Notes under the pieces: generated by a model
What the model saw: the letters and a program-made list of their open reading frames with translations, nothing else
What the model was told of the DNA's origin: nothing
The model's database searches: none
Assembly: GCF_901933205.1 (NCBI RefSeq)
Contig: NC_044574.1
Coordinates: forward strand, 43,433,609-43,497,608
Length of the DNA: 64,000 nt
Direction of reading: 5' to 3'
Origin: Camarhynchus parvulus
Lineage: Eukaryota; Chordata; Aves; Passeriformes; Thraupidae
Program-made: the position numbers and the translations under genes
In this document: one piece after another, positions 53,629 through 64,000 of the stretch
How the letters are laid out: every line of letters begins with the position of its first letter
Numbering within the stretch: position 1 is the first letter of the stretch

Positions 53629-54192
53629 GAATCAGAGAATGGGTCAGATTGGAACAGACCACAGTGGGTCACTGGTCCAACCACTCTGCTCAAGCAGGGC
53701 CATCCCAGAGCACATGCTGAGGGAGGCTGCACAACCTCTCTGGACCATCCATTCAGGTGTGTGGTCACTGCACAGTAAAGAAGTTCTTCCTCATGTTCAG
53801 GTGGAACTTCCTGTGCATCAGATTCTGCCCACTGCCTCTTGTCCTGTTGCTCTGCACCACTGAGCAGAGCCTGGCTCCAACCTCTTGGCACCCTCCCTGC
53901 AGATACTGACAGACATTGATGAGGTCCCCTCTCAGCTGTCTCTTCTCAATGATGTACAGGCCCAGCTCCCTCAGCCTTTCCTCTTAAGAGATGTGCTCCA
54001 GTCTCCTCTTCTTTGGTGCCCTCCTCTGGACCTGCTACAGGAGCTCCATGTCTCTCTTGTTCTCAGGAGCCCAGAACTGGATACAACACTCCAGGTGGCC
54101 TCACCAGGGCTGAGCAGAGGGGCAGGACCACCTTCCTTCCCTGCTGGCAATGCTTTTCCTAATGTACCCAGGATACTCTTGGCCTTGGCCTT
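53629..54192 (-). mobile_element. CR1 LINE fragment, 3' end
   Basis: The plus strand is the reverse complement of a CR1 3' end: GAATGGGTCAGATTGGAACA, AACCACTCTGCTCAAGCAGG, CAGGTGGAACTTCCTGTGCA, CTCTTGTCCTGTTGCTCTGC, then CCCTCAGCCTTTCCTCTTA, CTCCTCTGGACCTGCTACAG and AGCCCAGAACTGGATACAAC. The minus-strand frames are broken. This is a different, more diverged CR1 subfamily than the copy at 13727, and it is 5'-truncated at about 54192. Confidence 0.9.
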
Positions 54193-57100
54193 CAGACTTC
54201 TTTTAAATAATAGGCAACTGAAACAGAAAATTAAAATAAAAATTTTGGGCAGTAGCCTCAAATAAGCATTGTCAATTGTGGATCTTGAGGTAAAATAATT
54301 TGATAACTTGGAAAGAATTGGATGTTTAATTCTCTCATCATCTCACTTAGAATAATATTAAAAAGTGTAAAGTTCGAAAGAAGGCAAGGCTGTTTAGTAT
54401 TAGTTGAATATTCTTAATTTTTAAGCATCACCTTATAGTAATTTCAAGGAGGTTACTCTGATGCAGAATATTGACATTGGACTTCTTATAGCATAATGTG
54501 CATTGCTTTACCTTTACATGATTAGTCATTGTTAAGAGGCTCAAAAATACTGTTCTGTGCATTGAAGCTTCTTGGGAGTAAAGTGAGTTGATTATTCTTG
54601 CTTATTAGAGGTGGTATAAGAGCTGCTTGAAAAAGGGATATTTACTTCAACTGTTTTTAATCACCCAGAGAAAAATATTCTTTAATAGCAGTCACAGCTC
54701 TTGATTCTTACTTTTCTCAGCTTTAATTCTGCTGTCATCTTCTTTTTAACCACTAGAATGCCTTTCAGTGTAAAGGGTATATATGTTCCCATCTGTTTGT
54801 GTGTTGTTCTGTATTAGAGGACTCTTTTCTCAAACAGCTCTGAGGTAGGGGACAATTTGGTACTTGGTGTTAATTTCCTGCCCTTCCCCTAGTTTTCATA
54901 TAACTAAATTAATTTTAAATTTGACTAAATTTAGCTGCTATTTATTCTCAAGGTCTGTTAGCCCACTTCAGTTAAAGATGACCTTTTTTGGTCCATCTTT
55001 TTTGCCCCGTGTTCTAAATCACCTTTTTTTTTTGTTTTGTTTTTTGATGTCTCTGCTCTTCCGTGTGTCTGCTTGTTTGTGCTGCATTTCAGCAGCATTT
55101 GAGTTATAGTTTTAGTCCAAGAAATCACGTTACCATTTTACCAGAAGCTGATGCCAGCCATCTGGTAAAATTGCAACTCATATTAGCAAAACCTATAATT
55201 TCAGGAAATGTACCCAAAATTACTTTTATGATTAGTGGACAGGAAAGAGACTGAGACAGAAGTCAGTTGGGTACTTCAGAAATCATTTTGAGGTTTGCAG
55301 GCAAACATCTTAATGGCAGTGGTCTTGCTGCCAAATGCTGTTTTGCTTTTGCCTTCAGAATAGTTTGCATAAATAATGAGCAGCTCTACTTGGAAGTTTT
55401 TCATGTATTGCTCTTACAAAGCAACTTTGCAAAGCAGCACCAGGCAAGATGACAGTCTGTGTGAATGGATGTGTAAAGTGGTTCAGCATACTGTACTGCC
55501 ACGGTTTTCCCACTGGAAATGCATCCCAGACCCAGGGCCCATCAATGTTATGGATGCTGAAGAAAAATTTATGTTTAGGCTGTTTTGGCCATGCAACACT
55601 AGCCTTTGTGTTAAGTCTAGAAGTTGTGAAATAAGTCTGCACTGAAACTAGGCAGGGTTTAGTCAGCAGTTTGCACATACGTTTCGTCTCTGTGTCACTG
55701 GGGGAGCAGAGAGGAGGTGACAATAGCTCTCTTTCATGTATATTCTCAGGGAGAGGCAGGCAGCTCACCATGCCCTGGTAGCTGAATTTGTGCTGCATGT
55801 TCTGCAGTTGTTGAATGTATGTGTTAAACTAAGATGGAGTATAATTCTAATTTAAGACTTAAAGTGGTGATGAATTTACCATCTTCCCAGTGAGCTATTA
55901 CAGTGAGTAATTATCCTCATAGTTAATTCCATTTGTATTTTTCTCATTTCAGCATTTAGTGATTGGATCTTGCTTCTTGTCTATTAGATAAAATCCTTGT
56001 TCACCTAGGCAGTTGGGAAGAATGGAGTTGTTTCTGCACAGTAACCCCATTGCCTGTTTACATAAAATAAATATTACTGAATGGTAGTCCTAGACTTCAT
56101 AGTTGAGATTTCTGGTTCCATGTGTTGGTACCTATGGCTTAATGTGTATTAACTCAGAAGAGTTCTTCCATAACACAGTAACACTCCAGCACAGCTTAAC
56201 CAAAGTTCTCTACTAGAAGGCCAGAGGTCCATCCTCATTGCTGCTCAGACTCTTTTCCTATGGATGAAAGGCCTTGAGCAGTATAAAACTATCCTAAGCA
56301 GTTTTGGTCTGGGCAGCTGGGGAGGTCCTTGTATGCAGTGGTGTTGATGATGCTGTAAAACTGACCCCAAGGACTCCTTTTATAGGGAATATAGATGGTC
56401 TAGTCTGGGGACTGAAAGGCATGTGACAATAGAACAGAATGCATAGCAGTACTGTGGAGATGTCAGGCCAGCTTGGAAAGCCCTCACAACTACCATAGAT
56501 CTACAAACTTAATTTACTTATGTTTTGAAATGTAGGTTGAATTCAAAATTATCCAAACCTGTGAGGTTTTAAGGAGTGCTTCTTCTTCTTTTGCACTGTA
56601 AGAGGATTCATGATCCTTTTTTGTAGAGAAATTCTTTATTACATGTGTGCCTATCATGGAAGAGTTTGGATGATTCTGTTGGTACATCTCTAGCCTTCAC
56701 TAAGTAGGTATACAGCAGCATCTTTAAATTTGAAAGGCGTATAAGGAACTGCCTGCCTAGTTTTCTAAACTGAGAATTCTTCAGCCCACATGCTTCTCAA
56801 TTAATTTATCTAAAGATACTCTGTTTATGTTGTTTTAAGTGTGATCTAATGTTTGCTTTTGGCAAGAAACTCTTCCTTGTTAGTATGCACAGAAAGAGTA
56901 GTTTACACGAGGCTGAAATATTAACTGTCTGCTCTAAACTGAGCAAACAAGAATACTTCTGCTCTATCTCTAGCAGTAGTAGTGTGGCTTTCTTGTAGTA
57001 ATCTAATTCATGGGGAAAACAATAAGCAAGCATTCATTAGTTATTCAGGTAAGAGTTTTCATTTGGAGAGGCAATATTTTTAATATAAGAACCCAAGTAA

Positions 57101-60100
57101 TGGTACAGTTGTTAAAGTGCAAAGGTTAAGACAATGCAGTTGAAAATTGTGTGCTTAGCTTTATACCTTAGAGGTCCTTTCAATGAAAAAACAACCACTG
57201 CTTCGTATTGAGTGGCAGCATGCAGGATTTTAGGGAGGATTTGCCTCTTTTGTCTTTAATAGTTGCTAGAAAACTTGGCACCCTTTAAATAACTCAAGGC
57301 TTTTTTCTGCTTTTCTGAGGAAAAGGGGAGAGAAGCCTTTCATTAATTCCACATGATAGTTAACTTGTCACATTTTACAGCTTAATCCTTCTTCTTTAAA
57401 GAGTTTTTAGTGAAAAGACAAACCAGCCATCCTCTGCTTAACAGTCATTACTAATACAAATACTAAAAATAACATAATTATTTATATGAACACAGTAATA
57501 TTGGTGATAATACAGATCTCCTCCTACTGTTGATTCTTGCCTCCCACGATATCTTCCAAAGAATGCGAGTTTATTCTACATTATATCCATTCACTGTTCT
57601 TGATGAAAACATAACAATGCAAAATTAAAATTAAGGAGTAACATTTGTACTTTTGCTGTTAGTCTTCCCTTTCAGGGAGTTAAGAACTATGAACAGTGTT
57701 CCTGATAAAGTGGCCTGAGCTCCCCACTTCTACAATAATACTGTACTGGTGTGTCAATAACTTGTCAGTTGGGAGATGGCTTTGAGGAAAAGGATAGAGA
57801 TATTTCAGCAGTAAAGCAGGAAGTGAAGTGGTCATCCTTGCAGTACAGAATGCAACCTGTTGTGGCTGATAACCCTGAGCAGTTTTTCCTTTAATCTTCT
57901 AGTATTGCTTGGCGTTTCTTGTTTTGAGCAACTGTTGTTCATATTTATTTTTATAATCTATCTTCTGTGAAAATGTAATGCATAAAGCTGAAGAATTATG
58001 CTTAAACAGCATTTTATGTTCAGTAGAGGTGGGGGCTGCATACTGCATACAGTCTTCAATAGAGATATGGGATGCCTTCATCAGCTCTGAGCTTACTGCT
58101 GGATCAGTCTGGAGACTTCCATTTTCCTTAGGCATTTCTTGCATTTTGTTTTGCCATGCAATGCAAGTGTTAAGAAACTTACCTGGGAATTGCCAAGTTA
58201 AATTAATGGACCAGGTTTAATGAGTTTTACATGAGTTTTGCAAAGTCATGCCACTTGGGTTGCTATGTTTTGGTGTCTGTCTGATAAAAAAAGTCTTTGT
58301 GGTCTGAGACAGGTAGGGAAAAAAACCAGCTTTCCTCAGTGGTTTTTCTGGTTTTTAGTTGATTTGAGTAATTTTGGTCTCTGACTGCATAAATGAAAGA
58401 GACAGTGTACTAGCTGTAAACACATCATTTTAGTTCTCTGGAAGTTGATTTGGAAATACACTTCTTCCTGCAAAATAATAATCCTTCCTTATTCCTATCT
58501 ACCTTATACATGGAAATTATTGTATCTTGTGTATTAGCTGACAGTAGTTAATTCTGAAAGCACTTACATGACAGAAGGCAGCTTTAATGTTTCAAATCTC
58601 TCAGATAATGTACATCCATCTGTTCTTTAGCAAATGCATCACCTCTCTGCATACTGATGATTTCTGATGTAGCACTGCTTGTAATTAAATTTTGATAATG
58701 TATTTTACAGCTTCTTGGAAAAACAAATTGAGTTTATTCATGCAAATGCAGAGTAAAATGGAAACCACTAATGACTAAAGCCAATTTCATGAACTGATGG
58801 TCACTCAAAACTGTAGGAATAATTAAAAATATATACTAGTACTAGTGTACATTTTTAATTGGCTGGAATCTCATTTGGGTGTAATAACAGTAACAACAGT
58901 GATATTGTTGTCACTTAAACATTTAGTATATTCTTGCATTTGATTACTTTAATGTTTCAAAGCTGACCTTTTATGTTGGTTGCTTACAGTTACAAATTGG
59001 AAGTATGCATTAAATTATTGAAAGAAATGCAGCATTTGCATTTTTAGCAAGTACATACTAAACCAGTAATTGCATATATAATGCTACTGATACTGAAAAA
59101 ATGCAATTAAACTTTTAAGCTACACCCATGGCTACTTAGAGAAACATTTGTGGTGGAAACTGGAATTTCTAGATTGAGAAGATGTAAACCTTTTTTTAAA
59201 ACTACTGATTTTTTCATTATTTAGTGCTTCAACTTTCCAAGTTGAGAAAATAAGGTGTGGTATTGTTTTGTTCATAATGCCCAAACTATGTAGCAAGCCT
59301 GATACATAAGTTGTATTACCATCAGATGATATATGCAACTAAATTTGACTTTTGATGAAATGTTGTTATTAAACATCACTCCCACATGCTAAGGTTTCTG
59401 AGCTTTGGGGAAAGATGTTAAATGAAAACATTTCTCTTAGAGTGCACTCTTTGTGGCATCTTTCTTAAATGCTCCTTACTGTACACAGAAAAATAAACAC
59501 ATTTGCTTTTGCTACCACTTGAATATGAAAACACAGACATTAGCTTCTGGTTTGGGTGACATGCACCCAAGTGTCCTAAAGCTTTTTTCCCATGGAAAAA
59601 TCAAGAGTCAGCACAGTGTCTGCTTCCTTCCATTGAATGTGTGGTGCTTAATTGTCTTTTAGTGTTAGCTTCTCATTCACTGATCAGAACTTAATGGGTG
59701 CTTTATTTGAACACATATTTCAGTGATTGATCTTGTAAGGTTTTGTTTGGAGGAATTGTTACCTGGGTAGATATGTTCAAATGTGAGATCCCTGTCTTTG
59801 GGATGGACGTAGTGTTTCCCTGAGGAAGAAAGGTGCAGAGAAGTGCAGAATCTCAGCTATGAATCCTCCTCAGAGACAGAGTGGAAAAACACCTGTAAAT
59901 GTGTTTCTGTGCCTTTTATGGTACAGCACACTGAAAATTACAGAACAGCTATGGTTTCTGGTACTTTGTTCCCTACTAACCAATAAGGTGAATGTTTTTG
60001 CAAATGTCATGGAGGAAAGCTGGGGTTTATGTGTTCCCTGTCCATCATACAAGGCCCTAGATTTTTTGTTAAAAAACCAACCAACCAACCAACCAACCAA

Positions 60101-61410
60101 CCAACCAACCAACCAACCAACCAGCTATAAGCGATAGATGAGTTAAGAAAAAGGGGGAGGTAATGGTGGTGGTGGGGGAGGTTCAGATGTTATCATCCTG
60201 TGCTGAAGTACTCATGGAAACACTCTTTACTGCTCCTACTCCAAGGAGACTCAGAAGTTGTGCTCCCATGCAGTATTTGTGGTGTTGTGCTTTCTGAATC
60301 TCTCTCTCACCGTGTGGCCTGCTGAGTGTGTGGGGTGGGCTCTGGGCTCCCAAGGACAGTGGCTCTGTACACAAGGACAAAGCTGATTTCTCTCTGCACA
60401 TGCTTTCATGTACTGCTTTCAGAGCCTGTGAGTCTGACTGCTTGTTGAGTTATGTCTGAATTCATCTACTCAACACATTGCTTGAAACCAGGATTTGCCA
60501 GCCTCAAAGGCTGTATAGCTGGAAATCTGATACGAAATTTAATAATGAATTGGTCTGTGTTATAGCTTCCTGTTCTTATATATTGCTCGGAGGCACATGG
60601 GTAGCTGAATGCTTGAATAATTTGGAAATTGCGTTAGTATTTTTTAATTTCTATTGAAATGCACCTAATTTTGGCCTTTTTTAACATCTCAGAGACTCCT
60701 TTAACAATTATTGTAGCTTCTTAGGCTTTGGAGAACTTTACTACTCCTTCAAAAATCCCCGTAACTACTAACAGTCCATTTTTTTTCCAGGTGAGATATG
60801 TGCCATTTCTGGGCCACACAGGTTGCCTAGTGATGTCTGCTTTTGACAACTGGGCATCTCTCTGGCCTGCATAAGACTCTGCAGTGATAAAGCTGTATTC
60901 TAAAATGGGTGTTCTCTTCTTTATTAATCTAAAAGGAAATTAGAATAAAAAGAAATGAAACTTTCAATTATATCTGAAAAATATGCTACTCTTAATGCAT
61001 AAGACCAAAAGCAGTTTGTTTTTGTGAATAATATACAAAGTCTGTAATCAAATGTGAGGGAAAATAAATACCATTTGAAATAACCCGTGTACAATTTTTT
61101 GCAAGTAATATTGCATACTTGTATCTTCTGTTAACATGAATGTTAATGGTTCTTGTGGATTCTCTAGAAGGGCAACTAGTTCTTCTAAATTTTGCTGAAT
61201 CTGGTGCTTAAAGAGACTATGATCAGACTGTTTGTCAGAACAAGTAATTCTCTTGCTAGAAAGTTGCTTAAAGTTTTTTTTGTTTTTCTAGTAGCGTATC
61301 AAGTAGAAATTATTCCTTATTTCCTGGAAGTTTTTACTTGCCAAGAATAATACAACTAAATAGATTTTTACTGCTTTATCTAATTTTAAAAAAGTAACAT
61401 TTGTCATCTT
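54193..61410. other. Presumed FBXW7 5' intron, no gene recognised
   Basis: AT-rich intron-like sequence. It contains the AACC microsatellite and a block at about 58720-58840 with an octamer-like ATGCAAAT that might be regulatory. Open frames at about 55355-55800 overlap on both strands and show no known motif. Confidence 0.55.
60075..60122. repeat. (AACC)12 tetranucleotide microsatellite
   Basis: Twelve perfect AACC units lie about 1.3 kb upstream of the FBXW7-alpha exon. Open frames with repeated Asn-Gln-Pro-Thr (plus) or Val-Gly-Trp-Leu (minus) are artefacts of this repeat. It is perfect and long enough to be polymorphic. Confidence 0.95.
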
Positions 61411-61433
61411 CCACTTTTTCTTTCTCTCCTTAG
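61411..61433 (+). promoter_or_regulatory. 3' splice site of the FBXW7-alpha exon
   Basis: A run of C and T (CCACTTTTTCTTTCTCTCCT) ends in TAG at 61431-61433, directly before the exon. It is a textbook polypyrimidine tract and acceptor, and it fixes the exon's left edge. Confidence 0.85.
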
Positions 61434-61502
61434 AATGTGAAAGCATTTGCATCTTCAGATAGCCTAGCCAAGGTCCAAGAAGTAGCAAGCTGGCTTTTGG
61501 AA
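61434..61502 (+). other. FBXW7: 5' leader segment of the FBXW7-alpha exon
   Basis: These are the 69 nt between the 3' splice site and the alpha ATG. They are normally read as 5' untranslated, but they are open in the FBXW7 frame and encode 23 codons including SDSLAKVQEVASWLLE, which reads like a real amphipathic helix. The first possible ATG (61435) is in another frame and is followed at once by TGA, forming a minimal start-stop uORF. Being untranslated is inferred from the known alpha start. What is seen is the splice site, the open frame and the start-stop. Confidence 0.8.
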
Positions 61503-61991
61503 ATGAATCAGGAACTGCTCTCTGTGGGCAGCAAGAGGCGACGAACTGGCGGATCTCTTCGAGGTAATGCTTCCTCAAGCCAAGTAGATGAGGAGCAGAT
61601 GAATCGGGTGGTAGAAGAGGAGGAGCAGCAGCAAAGACGACAACAAGAGGAGCAGCACATTGGGAGGAATGGGGAGATAGGAGCAGAAGAACCTGGATTT
61701 GATGACAGGCATGAGTCTCAGCAGGAGCAGTTAGAAGAAAATAATAATAGACTTATTACAGTGGATGAGGATTCCACTTGTAACCAAGAGGAAGATGATG
61801 ATGAACATGCTGGTGATCAAGAGGAGGAGGTGGAAGAGGAGGAGGAAATGGACCAGGACAGTGATGATTTTGATCAGTCTGATGACAGCAGTAGAGAAGA
61901 TGAACATGCTAACAGTAATAGTGTCACAAATTCCAATAGCCTCATGGACTTGCCCATTCACCAGTCATCGCCATTCTACGTGAAGACAAAG
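61503..61991 (+). CDS. FBXW7: FBXW7 alpha-isoform first coding exon (partial CDS, 163 codons)
   Basis: This exon encodes the N-terminal part unique to the alpha isoform of FBXW7, the substrate receptor of the SCF (SKP1-CUL1-F-box) ubiquitin ligase, which targets cyclin E, MYC, JUN, NOTCH and others for degradation. The start MNQELLSVGSKRRRTGG matches the vertebrate alpha isoform as I know it. Visible features are Ser10 followed by the basic nuclear-localisation cluster KRRR (residues 11-14), a Gln/Glu-rich stretch at about 30-51, a strongly acidic low-complexity stretch at about 97-134, and a Ser/Asn-rich tail that ends in YVKTK. The alpha isoform is nucleoplasmic, and its specific segment is about 167 residues in human, so 163 fits. 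The exon ends in phase 0 at a donor (AAAG|GTGAGA), so the F-box and WD40 exons lie outside the window. The start was chosen by homology: the frame is open further upstream within the exon, with no in-frame ATG. An antisense open frame over the acidic stretch is a shadow. Confidence 0.95.
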
Positions 61992-61997
61992 GTGAGA
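61992..61997 (+). promoter_or_regulatory. 5' splice site of the FBXW7-alpha exon
   Basis: GTGAGA follows ACAAAG. It matches the donor consensus and falls where the alpha-specific segment should end, since the next shared exon in vertebrates begins in phase 0 with a Lys/Arg-rich start. Reading through gives unrelated residues and then a stop at about 62030. Confidence 0.85.
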
Positions 61998-64000
61998 AGC
62001 TACATTTTTTGTGCTCTTAATCCTCACTAACTTTGGATTTTGGAAAAAAATCGCATATTTAGCATAAACTAAAGTTTTACAATGAAGCAAACATTTTATT
62101 TCCTAAGGAGTTTACAGTGACGGATTTATGTAGTCCACAAAAACTATGCTGTTTTAGCTGTTAATAATAAAAATATTTGCATGCATTTGACATGAGCAAA
62201 TACCCCTATGTAATTTAAGAAGTAGCGTTTTCATGACTATGGTCAAAATACCAAGATATTTCTTTATAAATATTTTTACATAAGACTCTCCTGGCATTAT
62301 TTATGCTATTTTCCTTCTCCAAGTGGGCTAGAAGGGAAGGTAAGCAATTGTACATGGGTTATGTTCTCAGACAGGATCTGGTTCATTTAGGTGAAAACAT
62401 TGTAATGAAAAAGTAGGGTGGAATATTATAGAAACATGAAGTTCTTCCTGCTGGCCTGCTGAGTTCCTTGACAAAATACAGATAGGAAGTCATTACATAA
62501 TGTTTTATTGCATCCTGCTTGTGAGGACCTTGAACCTGTGTGCTGGTTGTTGAAAACTTCAGATTTGCAATAAGTATCTGGAAATTAATCTTCATACTTT
62601 TATTTCTACTTATATCACCTAACATTTTAGATTAAAAAGAAGTTACTGTGTTGTTGGTTGCAGTGTAGATTTGTAGCTCACTATATTTTCCAAGTTCTTT
62701 GGGAAGGAGGAATTCCATTAACTCTTAGGAGCAGCAAAATAATGAAAGCAGTGATATTGACTAGCAAGAAAGAGGAGCAGGCCAGTGTTCTTCTGGGAGA
62801 ATGTTCTTTCTAAGTCTATGGATTGATTTATTTTTCTTACTCATTAATTGTTAATAGAACACCTAGCCTCTTCTCACCTTTCGAAAAAGAAAACCTCCTC
62901 AAACTTTTAAATTTTACTTAAAAAATAGTTAAAACCTGATGTAAAATAAAACCACAAAAAAGTCAGTTAACATAAGTTAACAGGTTGACTATGAGCATAA
63001 ATGTATAGAGATGGATAATCAGTCTTCAAGATGCACCTGAACAGGTAAATAGGGGGAATATTTGCTTCTGGAATCTACAGCAATGTTTTTATTAATAATG
63101 ATAATATGCAATTCACTTCCATGTTTAAAGTATCTCAGCTAACATATTTGATTTTTGAAAAGTTGTAATGTTTTCACACGGGTTTTTAATATAATTTTAT
63201 ATTTATAATTCTATTCTTTGGGGTACTGAAGTATATGCTTTCTAATTTGGAGTGAAATACTGTCATATTTCATATAATTGAATTGGATTTTACTACTGAA
63301 ATCCTTGGTACACATTGGTTTTCCTGTATTTAGTATATTTTACTGAGTGTTATATAACAACTTGCATCCAGCATGGGCAATAATTAATGTAGGAAATTAT
63401 TATACTCAAACTTACGTTTTTAAGTCTCTGAATTGGAAACTTAGTGAATTTAGCTGAAGTGCTTTGTAAGTAACTATACTCAAATTATGTACAGACAGAG
63501 CAGAGCATAATTTTCAGTGGTGGCCAGTTCTGAAGCTTTTTTTATTGATTTCAGTAATGAATGTAGCTTTTTCTTTCTTTTCTTGCGGCATATTTGACAT
63601 GAACTGAAACAAGCCCGTTTACCCTGAAGGAAGATGTCTGAAAGATCTTTGTACAGATGCAAAATTTCTGTGTGATCTGATAGTTGCTCTGTCTGTTCGA
63701 TGCAGGCTGGCCATTTTTGTCTGTGCTCTGTCCCCAGGCTGTGCTTCTGCAAGTATTGTTGGGCAGCCAGGTAGCAAACCAAATTTGGGATTTTTTTCAT
63801 GGTACGGTTCTGTTTTAGGAAGTTCCAACTTTGGGAAGTATCAGCACAGGTTAGAAAGCTGCTTGAGGTGGCACTGCTCAGCATGATGGTTACACATTAG
63901 AACCAGCAACATGCAACATTAATGTTACCAATTAATTAATAAACCAATATTTAAGCAGAGGAGCACGTTCTGTGTTAAACAGTGTTGTGGAAATACATCT
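61998..64000 (+). other. Start of the intron after the FBXW7-alpha exon
   Basis: AT-rich sequence with no second exon that I can find. The minus-strand open frame at 63480-63884 (134 codons) has no recognisable features. The next shared FBXW7 exon must lie beyond the window. Confidence 0.7.

Noticed and set aside
59859..60137. Open frame ending in repeated Asn-Gln-Pro-Thr
   Set aside because: The repeat residues are the translated AACC microsatellite, and the rest has no protein signal.
61731..61983. Antisense and alternative-register frames within the FBXW7 exon
   Set aside because: They are shadows of the acidic GAT/GAA-rich coding sequence in the FBXW7 frame.
63480..63884. 134-codon minus-strand open frame downstream of the FBXW7 exon
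   Set aside because: No family resemblance. It lies within the presumed intron, with a second overlapping frame in the same orientation.

Overview
This window looks like avian nuclear DNA, read as one large 5' intron region of a single gene plus that gene's first coding exon. The assignment to a bird rests on repeat content. All five interspersed repeats I can place are CR1-type LINE fragments, in several degrees of decay, and I see no Alu, B1, L1 or SINE bodies. The background is AT-rich, non-coding and sparse in repeats. I cannot name the species.

The only protein-coding exon I can support firmly is at 61503-61991 (+). It encodes the alpha-isoform-specific N-terminus of FBXW7 (Fbw7/CDC4), the substrate receptor of an SCF ubiquitin ligase. 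It has a clear 3' splice site at 61433, a 69-nt 5' leader segment, 163 codons that end in phase 0, and a good 5' splice site at 61992. The shared part of the gene (F-box and WD40 repeats) must lie beyond 64000.

Upstream, about 32.3-33.1 kb is the most gene-like part of the remaining 61 kb. It holds an isolated CpG-dense patch (about 32395-32580), then a very strong polypyrimidine tract, and then a candidate 5' exon ending at a donor (33101|33102). If that candidate exon is joined to the exon at 61434, a reading frame from an ATG at 32946 stays open through the known FBXW7-alpha start. This is an inference that needs RNA evidence.

Layout: 1-13726 is non-coding with one TA/TG microsatellite. 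13727-22111 is the repeat-rich part, with four CR1 fragments, including a long copy that keeps remnants of the ORF1 esterase, the ORF2 endonuclease and the reverse transcriptase around an internal deletion. 22112-32394 is featureless apart from AT-rich blocks and a purine tract. 32395-33101 is the candidate promoter and exon. 33102-61433 is presumed intron with one more CR1, small tandem duplications and an AACC microsatellite. 61434-61991 is the FBXW7 exon, and 61992-64000 is the start of the next intron.

I did not find an undescribed biological system. The observations most worth checking concern the FBXW7 leader: a start-stop uORF at the exon edge, the in-frame N-terminal extension, and an overlapping uORF/ATG in the candidate upstream exon.
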